Shown: positions 40,748-49,576 of the stretch, one piece after another
Layout: each line of letters begins with the position of its first letter
Numbering within the stretch: the first letter of the stretch is position 1
Assembly: GCF_042662125.1 (NCBI RefSeq)
Contig: NZ_JBHSXL010000002.1
Span: 248,001-312,000 of the forward strand
Source of the DNA: Halopenitus salinus
GTDB lineage: Archaea > Halobacteriota > Halobacteria > Halobacteriales > Haloferacaceae
DNA: 64,000 nt
Direction: 5' to 3'
Program-made: the position numbers and the translations under genes
The notes under the pieces: generated by a model
Seen by the model: the letters and a program-made list of their open reading frames with translations, nothing else
Told to the model about the DNA's origin: nothing
Database searches by the model: none

Positions 40748-41581
40748 TTATATTCCCCTACCTTCAACAATCTCTTCGGGAAATTGTGTTTGATTTCGGG
40801 CAGCAAAGTACCACCATTCAGGTACAAGCGCGCCATCACACATCGGGTTGGGTCTAAAACACCAAGGTGGAAATGTAGGAAGCCGTTTTACCGCGTTGAG
40901 TGTGCCGTTCGGCCATGCAGAATCAAACTCCTCAACGTGTTCGTGAATCAGCATACAGAGGACACCAGTAAAATCGAGTGGCGCCGTTGGAATTCGGGGA
41001 TGATTTGGAACCGAATTGGTCACCTGAGACTGATTAGTGATATCGTAGTCTTCGGCCAATATACCGAGTTCGATTGAGGATGGTTCGTATTGTGTGTGGA
41101 AAATTGGATGCCGCTCCTTTGTATCCATCTCGAAATCGTAGTGGAATGCACTCAGCACCTTCGCTGGTTGTCTGTTACTCTCAGATTGATACTCAATATC
41201 TGCGCGACCTCGTTCATCCACCTTTAGATACGTTACAGCAGTCGCGGATGATTCAATCACCGGGAACCGACGGCCATCGAACTCAACACCTGTTATCGTC
41301 AAATCCGGCTTGAAACAGATATCAATCGGACCCGCCGATTGTCCAGCTTCGAAGCCGACACCCTTGATTTTGAACACAGAATCGCTTTTGACAGTCACGG
41401 TGTCATCAGGTGGGTGTGAAATATCGAGATCGTCATCACTTCCCTTGATTTCTAAACCACCAATTCCTACTAATAGGTTCCAGAGAAAAATATACGATTC
41501 TCGGATGTTGCCATATGCCTCACTATCTAAACCATATATTTCGGCGGCATCCGGGATGGACATCGTCACATCATGACCCAT
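40748..41581 (-). CDS. Unknown protein, last gene of the methyltransferase/GHKL operon
   Basis: 277 residues from ATG 41581 (271 from ATG 41563). The start overlaps the receiver-like gene stop. The N-terminal half contains a polar beta-rich stretch (DDTVTVKSDSVFKIKGVGFE) and the C-terminal half is an alpha/beta region with FTGVLCMLIHEHVEEFDSAW then CFRPNPMCDGALVPEWWYFA. I find no known nuclease or effector motif. Its place at the end of a translationally coupled operon suggests it is the effector or a structural partner. AT-richer than the backbone. Confidence 0.65.
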   Translation of the reverse strand: MGHDVTMSIPDAAEIYGLDSEAYGNIRESYIFLWNLLVGIGGLEIKGSDDDLDISHPPDDTVTVKSDSVFKIKGVGFEAGQSAGPIDICFKPDLTITGVEFDGRRFPVIESSATAVTYLKVDERGRADIEYQSESNRQPAKVLSAFHYDFEMDTKERHPIFHTQYEPSSIELGILAEDYDITNQSQVTNSVPNHPRIPTAPLDFTGVLCMLIHEHVEEFDSAWPNGTLNAVKRLPTFPPWCFRPNPMCDGALVPEWWYFAARNQTQFPEEIVEGRGI

Positions 41582-42645
41582 GGCTTGAGCTGGTCGTAGT
41601 CCTCTTCACTCACTCGCGATCGCGTCGCTCCTTTCGGGATCCACCCGTCGGGGGAGACAGAGTGTTCCTCACAAACCGGTCTTTCCTTGATTATACAGTA
41701 GTACCGAGCTGGACCACAACTGTTCGCAAGTTCGCTGTGACACTCTGCCTCGCCGATCGGAGGTACCTCAAACCGTTCAAACAGCTCAGGCCCAATCGGC
41801 CCCTTCGATTCGTCTTCACGCTTCTCTTGGATAGAGATATTGTCGATACTTGGTGTCCACCACCAGTTCTCTAATCCAGCGAAAGGACCGGTATAGGCTG
41901 CATCAGTGAATGGTTGTTTATATTCGTCGTTTCCACAGAATTGTTCGTGGTCGACATTGAGATAGGCAGCCAGCGCTACCTCGTTCAGCAATGCCCCCGG
42001 AAACTCTAGCAGTTCGTTGAGAATCCAATAGCCTTGGTTAGTAGTGGCTCGCTTGATGATATCGTCTTGGGAGAGGTCTGCTTGTCCGCTTTTGATTACT
42101 CCCGGATTCCCCCAGGAGTACTGATCGAGTTTTCCACGAACGCTGAATGGTGCATCCAACAACTCTGGAATTGCTCGTGTGTCACTGTCTTCGAAGACCG
42201 TATGTAGCGTCTCCCTAATCTCGTTGAATCCGTCAGCAATATACGCAGACTGAGCACCGATTTCTTCCCAAGTCAGATCTGGTTCAAGCTTGATTTTGTT
42301 TTCGTCGTAGTCCTCCACCTTCTCAATATCAGACTCTCCTGTATTCGTTGCATGATATAGACATATTGGAAGGTGGTTGTTCTCACAGTAGGTGATAACA
42401 TTATCACGCGACACCGCACCTGTTCCTTGTGTGAGGTCCCAATCTAGAACGGTCAATATCGGTGTCCCGTACCCCTCCATTATTTCTTCGACTGCTTGTC
42501 TTGGATTAGAGCCGAGTTCTTGATTGATGTCTGCCCGGTGTACCTCCAAGTCGCTCGACAATGTCTCCCGCAACGCTGAAACGACGATTTCGAAATTATC
42601 TGTTTGATCCTCGAATATCACTATGTTATCAGTAAATGCGGTCAT
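41566..42645 (-). CDS. Receiver-like response protein with C-terminal cysteine region
   Basis: 359 residues. The N-terminal ~125 residues look like a response-regulator receiver: acidic pair Glu12/Asp13 (IVIFEDQTD), phospho-acceptor candidate Asp68 in TVLDWDLTQGTG, Thr100 in PICLYHATN and Lys117/119 in DENKIKLEP. Residues about 145-330 are unrecognised, and the C-terminus has several cysteines/histidines (CHSELANSCGPARYYC, CEEHS) that could bind zinc. Its ATG overlaps the stop of the GHKL kinase-like gene by 4 bp, the classic arrangement of a two-component pair. Phosphotransfer is inferred. Confidence 0.65.
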   Translation of the reverse strand: MTAFTDNIVIFEDQTDNFEIVVSALRETLSSDLEVHRADINQELGSNPRQAVEEIMEGYGTPILTVLDWDLTQGTGAVSRDNVITYCENNHLPICLYHATNTGESDIEKVEDYDENKIKLEPDLTWEEIGAQSAYIADGFNEIRETLHTVFEDSDTRAIPELLDAPFSVRGKLDQYSWGNPGVIKSGQADLSQDDIIKRATTNQGYWILNELLEFPGALLNEVALAAYLNVDHEQFCGNDEYKQPFTDAAYTGPFAGLENWWWTPSIDNISIQEKREDESKGPIGPELFERFEVPPIGEAECHSELANSCGPARYYCIIKERPVCEEHSVSPDGWIPKGATRSRVSEEDYDQLKPWVMM

Positions 42646-44894
42646 CGTGGGAAGCGTACCTCAAAGGCGGTTTCGTATCCATCTGGCGCGTCGACGAGCG
42701 ACACGCCCCCATCAATTTCATTGACAACCTTCCGAACAATGTACAGCCCTAGACCATGCCCGACGCCCATCGGTCCCTCAACTTCTGATGTCGAGTACCA
42801 CGGTTCAAACATTCGCGTTTGTTCTTCCTCTGAGATTCCGGGACCATTGTCAATTACCCGTACCTTATGCCACTCTTCAGTGTTCTCTGCCTCGAACCGA
42901 ATCTTACGGCCACCATCACTGACAGGAGTCTCCACAACCGCTTTCATCGCATTACTGTAGAGGTTGGCGAGTACCCCCGTGTACATTCCCACGTTTAACT
43001 CCGGTGTCTTGATGTCTCTTGAGATGTCGTTAATTGGTTCGATATGGCGACTCTCGGTATAGTTCTTGAATGTATCAATGAGTTGTGCTACTTGGGCATA
43101 CGATTTGAATGAACTCAGCTCCTGACTCTCAAGCTGGTTCATCACCATCTGTGCATAACTTTGGTAGGCACGGAAATCTTCCAAAGCTTGTTCAGTAGTC
43201 TGGATCGCTTCTTGGAACGATTGGCTACGTTGCTCCTCTGGGACATCTTCCCACCGATCAATCATTTGCTCGGCTGAGTCGACAATAAGCGATGTTTCGT
43301 GACTCATAAATGCCGAGAAGACGCCCAAAACGTTCATCGATTCGACAGCCTCACGCGCTTCTTGCTCTGCCTCTTGCTTTTCTTCGATATTCTTTTCGGC
43401 CTCGTCGAGCTGATCTAAGAGGTTTGTCTCCGTTTCTCCCGAGATGTCGTCAGAGTCCTTTACGTAGCTTTTAGCACTCGATACTGAGGCTTTCGCATCT
43501 TCGGTTGTTTCCTCAACTTTCTCTTCTTTCTCTTCTTGCTCTTGCTTGCGCTGTTCAAGCACGTCGATGATGCCGAGTATTTCGAGACTTCCACGAACAA
43601 TATCCACCAACTGATCATACGCCTCGTTTTCTACGAACCCTTGGCGGTTCATGCCGGGGACGAGGCGGTCATCTGGAACTGCCCCTACTCGCTCCCCGGG
43701 GCGATATGTAGTGACATGAACCGCTCCCAAAACCTGGATTTTTCTCGGGAGCATTAGCATAGCATCGTTCTCAGTGACCTCACGCTCCCCCTCTGGAAAG
43801 AGCGACTCTGTAATTGAGGATGCCCAATTCCGCGATCGTCGGGCTTGAGACTCAGATAGACCCAACCAATCGTTTCCTTTGTCACCATATGGGGGCATTC
43901 TGAAGTTGCCGTCAATCACTCTGACACCCCCGTTTTCAGTCAGCCAACTTCTAGCATCTCGACCATCGAAAGTCTCCATTCCAGCCAATACGCCTTTCCT
44001 GTTAGGAATAAACCGGATCTCCCCGTTCAGTTCACCAACTAAATTTTCCCCGTACTTACCCTCCTCTGCAAGATCGTACTGATATTCACGTTCATCAGCG
44101 TCTTCATACTCGTATCGATAAATCAGCGTGTTTCCTTCTGTTGCAATATCTACTTTTGCGACGTAACGCTCGTAGATTTCTCTAGCGATGCTCTTTGCCG
44201 GCGACCCCTCACCGGGCGGTGCAAAGTAGACACTGAAGCCGGGGTCTTCGTCGTCTGTACCCTCAATCGCTGCTGGATCGGGTTCATACGGGGCAGAAAC
44301 AATATCAAGAACCTCGCTTGAGACATCCTCAAGACTCTCCGCTGACCACTCGTCTCGTAACTCGGAGATTCGCAGTCTCGTCCCCTCTTCCTCTGGCCTT
44401 GCATCCCGAGAAATCTGATACTCCACTTCCATCTCGCGGAGTCCGGCGCCGCTTTCAAATTCCTTCCAATCGAAATCAGCAGTCAACCGTAGATATTCTC
44501 CACTTTCGGGATCTTTAGCTACTGTGTCGAGTTCGAGATACAACCCAAGATTACGGACTGCGAAACGTCCTACACCTTTCGACCCCTGAACCTCACGATT
44601 ATATCGCTTTGAGGTTGGGTTCTCCCCTCGGTTTGAGGTGGCAATCGTCATCCAGAAATCGTCGAACTCGCGTTCAGTCATTCCGTGGCCATCATCGTCG
44701 ACGATGAGCGTGTTACCATCGTCCTCAAGCCAGATATTACACCGCGTTGCGTCGGCGTCGTAGGCGTTCTTGATCAATTCAGCAAGTGCGACTTGCTCTG
44801 TCGCAATAAGCCGCTCCCCGAGCTCTGAGAGAATTTGGCTGTCACTAGTGAACGTAGTCGACCCCTCATCTACAATGAGCTCTTCCTGCGACAC
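42642..44894 (-). CDS. Dual-GHKL protein: Hsp90-like ATPase fused to histidine-kinase core
   Basis: 750 residues, GTG start 44894. N-terminal Bergerat ATPase: N-box ELIKNAYDADA (39-49), G1 DDDGHGM (66-72), G2 GSKGVGRFAV (104-113), as in Hsp90/MutL. A long middle region leads to a coiled coil (about 455-515). C-terminal histidine kinase: H-box FSAFMSHETSL with His532, N-box NLYSNAM (648), G1 DNGPGI (682-687), G2 GVGHGLGLYIV (710-720). Two GHKL modules in one chain is unusual. Overlaps the receiver-like gene by 4 bp; probably cytoplasmic, since no membrane helix is seen. Confidence 0.82.
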   Translation of the reverse strand: MSQEELIVDEGSTTFTSDSQILSELGERLIATEQVALAELIKNAYDADATRCNIWLEDDGNTLIVDDDGHGMTEREFDDFWMTIATSNRGENPTSKRYNREVQGSKGVGRFAVRNLGLYLELDTVAKDPESGEYLRLTADFDWKEFESGAGLREMEVEYQISRDARPEEEGTRLRISELRDEWSAESLEDVSSEVLDIVSAPYEPDPAAIEGTDDEDPGFSVYFAPPGEGSPAKSIAREIYERYVAKVDIATEGNTLIYRYEYEDADEREYQYDLAEEGKYGENLVGELNGEIRFIPNRKGVLAGMETFDGRDARSWLTENGGVRVIDGNFRMPPYGDKGNDWLGLSESQARRSRNWASSITESLFPEGEREVTENDAMLMLPRKIQVLGAVHVTTYRPGERVGAVPDDRLVPGMNRQGFVENEAYDQLVDIVRGSLEILGIIDVLEQRKQEQEEKEEKVEETTEDAKASVSSAKSYVKDSDDISGETETNLLDQLDEAEKNIEEKQEAEQEAREAVESMNVLGVFSAFMSHETSLIVDSAEQMIDRWEDVPEEQRSQSFQEAIQTTEQALEDFRAYQSYAQMVMNQLESQELSSFKSYAQVAQLIDTFKNYTESRHIEPINDISRDIKTPELNVGMYTGVLANLYSNAMKAVVETPVSDGGRKIRFEAENTEEWHKVRVIDNGPGISEEEQTRMFEPWYSTSEVEGPMGVGHGLGLYIVRKVVNEIDGGVSLVDAPDGYETAFEVRFPR

Positions 44895-44976
44895 AATTTA
44901 TAATATATAGCCCACTAAGACATAAAAATCCCAGTGGGTGAAGAATTAACAAGCAATAGCGGCTCGATTGATTCTG
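44895..44976. promoter_or_regulatory. AT-rich gap between methyltransferase and GHKL genes
   Basis: Contains cccact...agtggg (inverted repeat about 44912-44939) and the TATA-like ctatatattataaatt (44897-44912) close to the GTG start. It could hold a terminator-like hairpin, a second promoter, or both; the TATA is too near the start for an ordinary leaderless mRNA. Confidence 0.35.
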
Positions 44977-47085
44977 CTACTCTGGTTCGGTTCCAAGATC
45001 AAGTACGTCTCGAACAGTCTCGTTTAGCATGTCTGTTGTCGAGTCAATGTCTTCACCCCCTGCTCTAATCGCGTCCCGCAGTGCCCGATATACCGTTGCC
45101 AGCCGTTCAATATCAGTATTCGGCAAATCTCTTGTGTCGATGACCGGTACATCTTTCAATTCGTTGGGCTCAATTTTGTGGAGTCCGCGAGAGTATTTGC
45201 GACCACTTCGTTTTGTAATCTCATCGGCGACACTACTGTTTAGATACGCGAGCAGTGCATCTATTTCATCATCCTCAAATCCGGGCAGCAAGATGTTGTG
45301 GAGGTTGTTTAGCGTCCGAATAGAGGCTCGATTGCGGATGAACCGGAATCCATCTTTGCTCATGTAGGTCGCAATAATGTCAGGTGGATCTCGCTCGTCA
45401 ACGGCGTACCAAGGGTTGCGATTAGACGCCAGGTAGCTCTCGTCGGCACCCACCTCGCGGCCGTATTGATGGTATGCCTCCAGCGCATCGTCATCCACTG
45501 TTTCGATGGCCTCTCCATCTTCGTAACAGTAGAGGAGCCATACTTCGTCACCGCGGTCCCGCCAGGCCTCCCAATTAGCTGTCGTAATTTCGAGCTCATT
45601 GAAGCCGGCAGTCCGCCGCAAAATCTTTGCGAGGTGCTCTTCGTTTAGTCCCCATTCTTCGACTTCGGCTTGAGTAAGACAAAAGTAATCGTTCTTTCCG
45701 GTTGCGATTCCACGTTTGATTGTGGCGAGTTCACTAAACTGGGTTAGTCCTGAGACAGCGTCAATTTCTGCGTGATCTACGTACCTCCGCCAATTTTGAT
45801 CCGGGTCCAGTCCTCCTTGACGAATTTGGTTGACGAATCCAAAGTTGGTCTCGCCAAGCTTCCCATTTTCAATAGCCTCAATCAGCTCCGCAGAATTGTC
45901 GGGCCACTCATCGACGCGGACAAACGCTGTATTTTGATCGGTATTCGTTGAGCCTTTCTCCAATAGTGTTATACAGGGGGTGACATCGGTTCCTTCGAAT
46001 ACCGCCTCCTCGAGCTCTAAGAAGAGGAAGGCTCGAATCGCGAATCGGTCTAAGAGGAAGTTCCGAAGATCTTCGCCATAGACCGTGTCAAAAAAGCGTG
46101 AGGAAGTAATGAACGCTAATCGTCCGCCATCAGATAAGAACTGCGCCGAGTGGACAAAGAAGTATGCGAATAGTGGAGCCTGCCCCCACATCGACACTCC
46201 AGCCTCAGCATCGACGATATTATTATATTGGTTCCGCTTCTCTTCGAGTGCAGCGCTTCGAGAGTAAGGCGGGTTAGAAACAATCGCATCAACTGTTGGC
46301 ACTACTATCGTATTCTGGCCGTCGATTCGAACGTTGCTCCCCTCAACGAGCGTATTCATAAAGTCGTGATGGCGGAAGTTGGGGGAGCCACCCCCGTTCT
46401 CCAACTTCAGCCCCGTTGATGCCATGACAATTGCGAGTTCGCTAATATCAACACCCCACATTTCCTCGACACGACTCTTTTCAGATGCAGCTGTTTTGAC
46501 ATCGTACATCTGCGCGGTTAGAACACCCGCTCCGATACCAGGGTCGAGGACAACATCGTCGCCGGAGGTGATCGCCCACTCAGCCATAAATCGTCCAACA
46601 AATGGTGGTGTACGGAACTGCCCGCATTTTCGACGAACTGGTTGTTCAACGATGGCCTCAAATATTTCACCGATACCATCAGTAGGCGTCTGATGTTCCT
46701 CTATAACAGATCTGGCTTCTAGGAGCGGCTCAAAGAGGTCTTGATTGGATTCGTCGACGAGCGTATCAAGAGGATTTTCACGAAACGCCTCGTCGCCAGT
46801 TTCTTTCCAGGCTTCAGTGAATTTAGCCCCAATATTGGCGTCTTTGGAGAGCACTTGCAGTGTGGCTCCCTCTTTACGGTAAGCCCGATACAGCGTTGCT
46901 TTCAGGAGAAAATTGAATGCTGCCAAATTGCAGACCGTTTTCTCTGGGTTAGACGCGGCATCCAGCCCGAAATCCACCATCCAAGTTCTGAGATTCTTGG
47001 ATATCGCCGTTTCTGATTCGATTCGTTCAGCAACCGCATTACCAACATCCTCAATTAGGGTAACGAGAGTGCGCTGATGGCTCAT
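44977..47085 (-). CDS. N6-adenine DNA methyltransferase (type I/IIG-like, NPPY)
   Basis: 702 residues. GQFRTPPFVGRFM (155-167) is the N6_Mtase entry motif, VLDPGIGAGVLTAQ (179-192) is SAM motif I, and SNPPYSRS (270-277) is catalytic motif IV. The C-terminal ~250 residues look like a target-recognition region (IKRGIATGKNDYF ... NSSVADEITKRSGRKYSRGL). No nuclease domain is visible in the chain or as an adjacent classical restriction subunit. The start overlaps the upstream winged-helix stop (ATGA). Likely marks host DNA for the system encoded downstream (inference). Confidence 0.88.
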   Translation of the reverse strand: MSHQRTLVTLIEDVGNAVAERIESETAISKNLRTWMVDFGLDAASNPEKTVCNLAAFNFLLKATLYRAYRKEGATLQVLSKDANIGAKFTEAWKETGDEAFRENPLDTLVDESNQDLFEPLLEARSVIEEHQTPTDGIGEIFEAIVEQPVRRKCGQFRTPPFVGRFMAEWAITSGDDVVLDPGIGAGVLTAQMYDVKTAASEKSRVEEMWGVDISELAIVMASTGLKLENGGGSPNFRHHDFMNTLVEGSNVRIDGQNTIVVPTVDAIVSNPPYSRSAALEEKRNQYNNIVDAEAGVSMWGQAPLFAYFFVHSAQFLSDGGRLAFITSSRFFDTVYGEDLRNFLLDRFAIRAFLFLELEEAVFEGTDVTPCITLLEKGSTNTDQNTAFVRVDEWPDNSAELIEAIENGKLGETNFGFVNQIRQGGLDPDQNWRRYVDHAEIDAVSGLTQFSELATIKRGIATGKNDYFCLTQAEVEEWGLNEEHLAKILRRTAGFNELEITTANWEAWRDRGDEVWLLYCYEDGEAIETVDDDALEAYHQYGREVGADESYLASNRNPWYAVDERDPPDIIATYMSKDGFRFIRNRASIRTLNNLHNILLPGFEDDEIDALLAYLNSSVADEITKRSGRKYSRGLHKIEPNELKDVPVIDTRDLPNTDIERLATVYRALRDAIRAGGEDIDSTTDMLNETVRDVLDLGTEPE

Positions 47086-47378
47086 AGTTTATTATCCTCC
47101 AGACGGTCACGGCCAGCCTCAGTGATGGAGTAGTAGGCTCGGCGCGCATCATCCCCAACTATTTCTTCGATCTGTCCGTCCTCGCGGAGCCGGTTTGTGT
47201 TGACTCGCTTTACCAAACCCTGATCCAATAGATCCGACAGGGCGTTCTGGACCGTTCGATACCCGAATGTAATGTCCTCGTGGCGTTTGAGTCCGGCATA
47301 AATCGCGGTCGGAGGGAGCGCCATATCGTGCGTGGCGAGAAAGGCCAGTACCTTGTCGCGACGCTCCGAGGAAGGCAT
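47082..47378 (-). CDS. Winged-helix (PadR-like) regulator heading the methyltransferase operon
   Basis: 98 residues from ATG 47378; the TATA-like TTAATTATATGAAA sits about 25 bp upstream, supporting this start and a leaderless mRNA. RDKVLAFLATHDMALPPTAI then YGYRT-type recognition helix (ITFGYRTVQNALSDLLDQGL) and ARRAYYSITEAGRDRLE form a winged helix like PadR/haloarchaeal phage regulators. Its stop overlaps the methyltransferase ATG, so the whole five-gene set is one transcript, probably autoregulated. Confidence 0.78.
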   Translation of the reverse strand: MPSSERRDKVLAFLATHDMALPPTAIYAGLKRHEDITFGYRTVQNALSDLLDQGLVKRVNTNRLREDGQIEEIVGDDARRAYYSITEAGRDRLEDNKL

Positions 47379-47507
47379 ACTTTCGCCAATTAGCGCAGAT
47401 TTCATATAATTAACGGAATGATCGGGCATCCGCACCCTTATTCTCAATCCGTACGTCAGAGCGAAAGGCGTAAACGAAGTTACTACAGGAACACTAGTAA
47501 CCTGCAT

Positions 47508-47922
47508 ATGAAGCGTGTGGGTAGTTTAAATATCCACAAGCTCGCGCAGCCGCCACAGCGTGGACAGCGTGTTTGTAGAGAAACTTGAAATCCGTTGAAG
47601 TGACAACACCTGAGGCGCCTGTTTATCGCTAACTGACCGAAACCAAACTGGCGAATTGGCAGAAACGAAAGTACTCTATGTTTTCGACCCACATCAGTAT
47701 CTCTGAATCCGCTCTTGGAGTCTGACTTTCCCACAGACGGGTCACTCCCACAGGGGTGTCGGCGGCAGGTCGTCCTAACCCTCCAGCGCGGCGTCTAACT
47801 GTGATTCCACGATCGGGGAGTCGGTTCCTGCGGCGGGCTTCGCGGAGGTGAATGCGAAGCCGCTCTCGGGCCGTGAGAGTACGTCCTTCGGACATTGGTG
47901 CTCGGGGACACGGTCTGGTGTG
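47508..47922. other. Low-information gap, possible gene fragments
   Basis: On the minus strand two frames compete after the hairpin element: one has an ATG (47895, MSEGRTLTARERLRIH) but poor codon bias; the other has good bias (SGFAFTSAKPAAGTDSPIVE to a stop at 47775) but no start. This suggests a frameshifted short gene. 47508-47774 shows nothing convincing. Confidence 0.3.
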
Positions 47923-47952
47923 CCCTCCGCCCCTTCAGGGGACAAATAAACG
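47923..47952 (-). promoter_or_regulatory. Backbone hairpin promoter element, copy L
   Basis: Arms ccct (47923-47926) and aggg (47937-47940), or cccct/agggg; loop coding GAAGGGGCGG, upstream CGTTTATTTG. It precedes ATG 47895 by 28 bp. Confidence 0.5.
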
Positions 47953-48090
47953 GACTCCGTCGCGACAGCGGCCTTGCCTCTCGGTGTACCACTCCTGAAA
48001 GCTGTGACCCCGGTTGTGGCTGCCGGCCGACCGCAGGGAGGCCGGGAGCGGAGGGTGGGGCGGTGGGGCTTGGGCTGGTCCGGCACTCAT
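47935..48090 (-). CDS. Possible 51-residue protein
   Basis: From ATG 48090, directly after the T-run that ends the OB-fold gene, the frame reads MSAGPAQAPPPHPPLPASLR and ends RCRDGVRLFVP inside the hairpin element. Codon bias is acceptable but the Pro-rich sequence is uninformative, and overlap with copy L makes it doubtful. Confidence 0.25.
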   Translation of the reverse strand: MSAGPAQAPPPHPPLPASLRSAGSHNRGHSFQEWYTERQGRCRDGVRLFVP

Positions 48091-48113
48091 CAAAAAAGAA
48101 GGGGGCGTTGCCC
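48091..48113 (-). terminator. T-rich terminator of the OB-fold gene
   Basis: On the coding strand the stop codon is followed by cgcccccttcttttttgatg, a T-run of the kind that ends archaeal transcripts. Confidence 0.5.
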
Positions 48114-48974
48114 CTACTCTTCCCACCAGCGGTCGTCGCGATCTGGGAAGACGATCATACTGTCGTAGGTGACTGCGAGAGAGCACCGGCCTTGGTACCA
48201 GTTCTTTTTGAGATGCCGCATCCGCACCCGTTCACCTTCCTGGACGAAGGCGGGCTCGCTGGCCTTCCACGACGTCCACTTGATTTTGTCCGTGTCATCG
48301 GCTATCAAGCCGACCTGGGCTATGGCTGGGTCGGAGGGATCCCAGAGGGTTTCGATGGTTCCCTCAATGCTCACCTCGTCGGTCGGCACGTCCGGGACGT
48401 CCTCGATCGGGCAGATGGCGCCGGGGGCGGCCTTGAGTGCGTCCATCGTGTCGAACACTGCTTTGGTGATGTCCTGCCCCTTGGCGACCCGCTTTGCGAG
48501 CGCCCGCGAGACGGCCGCCCGACTGTGACCGGTGCGAAGCCGCTGTGCCATCCGGTCTGCTTCCTGATTCACTTTCGCCAGCTCCATCCGGGAGAGGCGT
48601 TCGCGCGGATCCGTCCGCTCGGGGGTGCGTTCCTCCCGCTTGCGCTGCCGCCGTTCGGTGACGACCTCGCGAGTCCGCTTCGCCCGGCCCTCCTGGGTGC
48701 CCAGTTCCGCCTGGGCGCTGATGTGGGCCAGTTCGGCTTCCCGGGCGCGAATCTTCTCTTCCTGGGCGAGGGGCAGGTGCGAGAAGTCCTGGACGATGCC
48801 GTCGGGGTGGTTGGAATCCACCTTCGCCTGCGTTTCCTGCTGGACCGTCGCCCGGAACTCCGGCTGGTCGTCGACGACCTCGAAGCCGTCCTCGTCGACG
48901 CCGGCGTCTTCGGTTCGTTCGAATGCCTGTTCATCGACCGTAACGACCTTGCGACTCGAGTTGTTACTAGACAT
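48114..48974 (-). CDS. OB-fold (RPA-like) DNA-binding protein
   Basis: 286 residues. The C-terminal ~100 residues are an OB fold: SIEGTIETLWDPSDPAIAQV, then LIADDTDKIKWTSWKASEPA and RHLKKNWYQGRCSLAV, as in haloarchaeal RPA-like single-strand-binding proteins. The N-terminal ~170 residues are charged and partly coiled coil (REVVTERRQRKREERTPERT). Such proteins are common on haloarchaeal plasmids next to replication or maintenance functions. A 9-bp-arm hairpin variant lies 37 bp upstream, and a palindrome-rich GC segment beyond it. Confidence 0.8.
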   Translation of the reverse strand: MSSNNSSRKVVTVDEQAFERTEDAGVDEDGFEVVDDQPEFRATVQQETQAKVDSNHPDGIVQDFSHLPLAQEEKIRAREAELAHISAQAELGTQEGRAKRTREVVTERRQRKREERTPERTDPRERLSRMELAKVNQEADRMAQRLRTGHSRAAVSRALAKRVAKGQDITKAVFDTMDALKAAPGAICPIEDVPDVPTDEVSIEGTIETLWDPSDPAIAQVGLIADDTDKIKWTSWKASEPAFVQEGERVRMRHLKKNWYQGRCSLAVTYDSMIVFPDRDDRWWEE

Positions 48975-49010
48975 TGGATCTCACTGATCCGAAGGCGCTC
49001 GCGCGCCGCC

Positions 49011-49046
49011 ACCGCGATGCCCCTAACATCGCGGTTTTCCGACGAC
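49011..49046 (-). promoter_or_regulatory. Backbone hairpin promoter element, copy M (OB-fold gene)
   Basis: Perfect 9-bp arms accgcgatg (49011-49019) and catcgcggt (49027-49035) around a 7-base loop read as TTAGGGG on the coding strand. The upstream box (CGGAAAACC) is less TATA-like than in other copies. Confidence 0.5.
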
Positions 49047-49576
49047 GTCGACGTCCGATAGCACCGACTGCGCGCTCTCGCTCGCGCCTTCGCGAGCGCC
49101 CTACCGGGCGCGAGCGAGAGCGCGCCCGAGTGCGGCGACCCCAACCAGCACCGCGCGCCGACCCGCCCGGAGCAAGCGGCCAGCGGAGAAAGCGTGGGGG
49201 GTGAGCAGCCACGCCGCGCAACCCCCCGCGCTTTCCCGCTGGCGTCGAGGGCACATTCATTTTAGCCCGGAACGGCGACCGAGCGCACGCGAGGGAGCCG
49301 CACGCCCGGAATGGTCGGTCGCGAGCGACGCGGAGGGCGGCAGCGGCGAGCGGGGCGGGCCGTGACGTACACACCTGTCCAGCCGGCTGCGACACTCGGC
49401 GATCCAGCTACCGTCCTGGCGGACTTAGAAAGGGCGAGGCCGCCTCGGTCGTCCCCCGACCCCGCAAGCACCGCAGGCACGAGGAGCGCAGCGGTGGTCG
49501 CGGGACGTCGAGCGGCCGAGGGCTTTCGGGTGTCGTCGCCGGCGCTGGGTATTCGGCGTCGCCACTCGGTGGCCGG
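49047..49576. repeat. Palindrome-rich GC segment without genes
   Basis: Long inverted repeats dominate. Perfect 18-bp arms cgcgctctcgctcgcgcc (49071-49088) and ggcgcgagcgagagcgcg (49107-49124) flank an 18-bp centre with its own tcgcga core. A second pair gaaagcgtgggggg (49188-49201) and ccccccgcgctttc (49222-49235) matches with one G/T mismatch. No open frame here has convincing coding bias. Possible replication or partition site, nucleoid landmark or attenuator; nothing decides between them. Confidence 0.6.
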
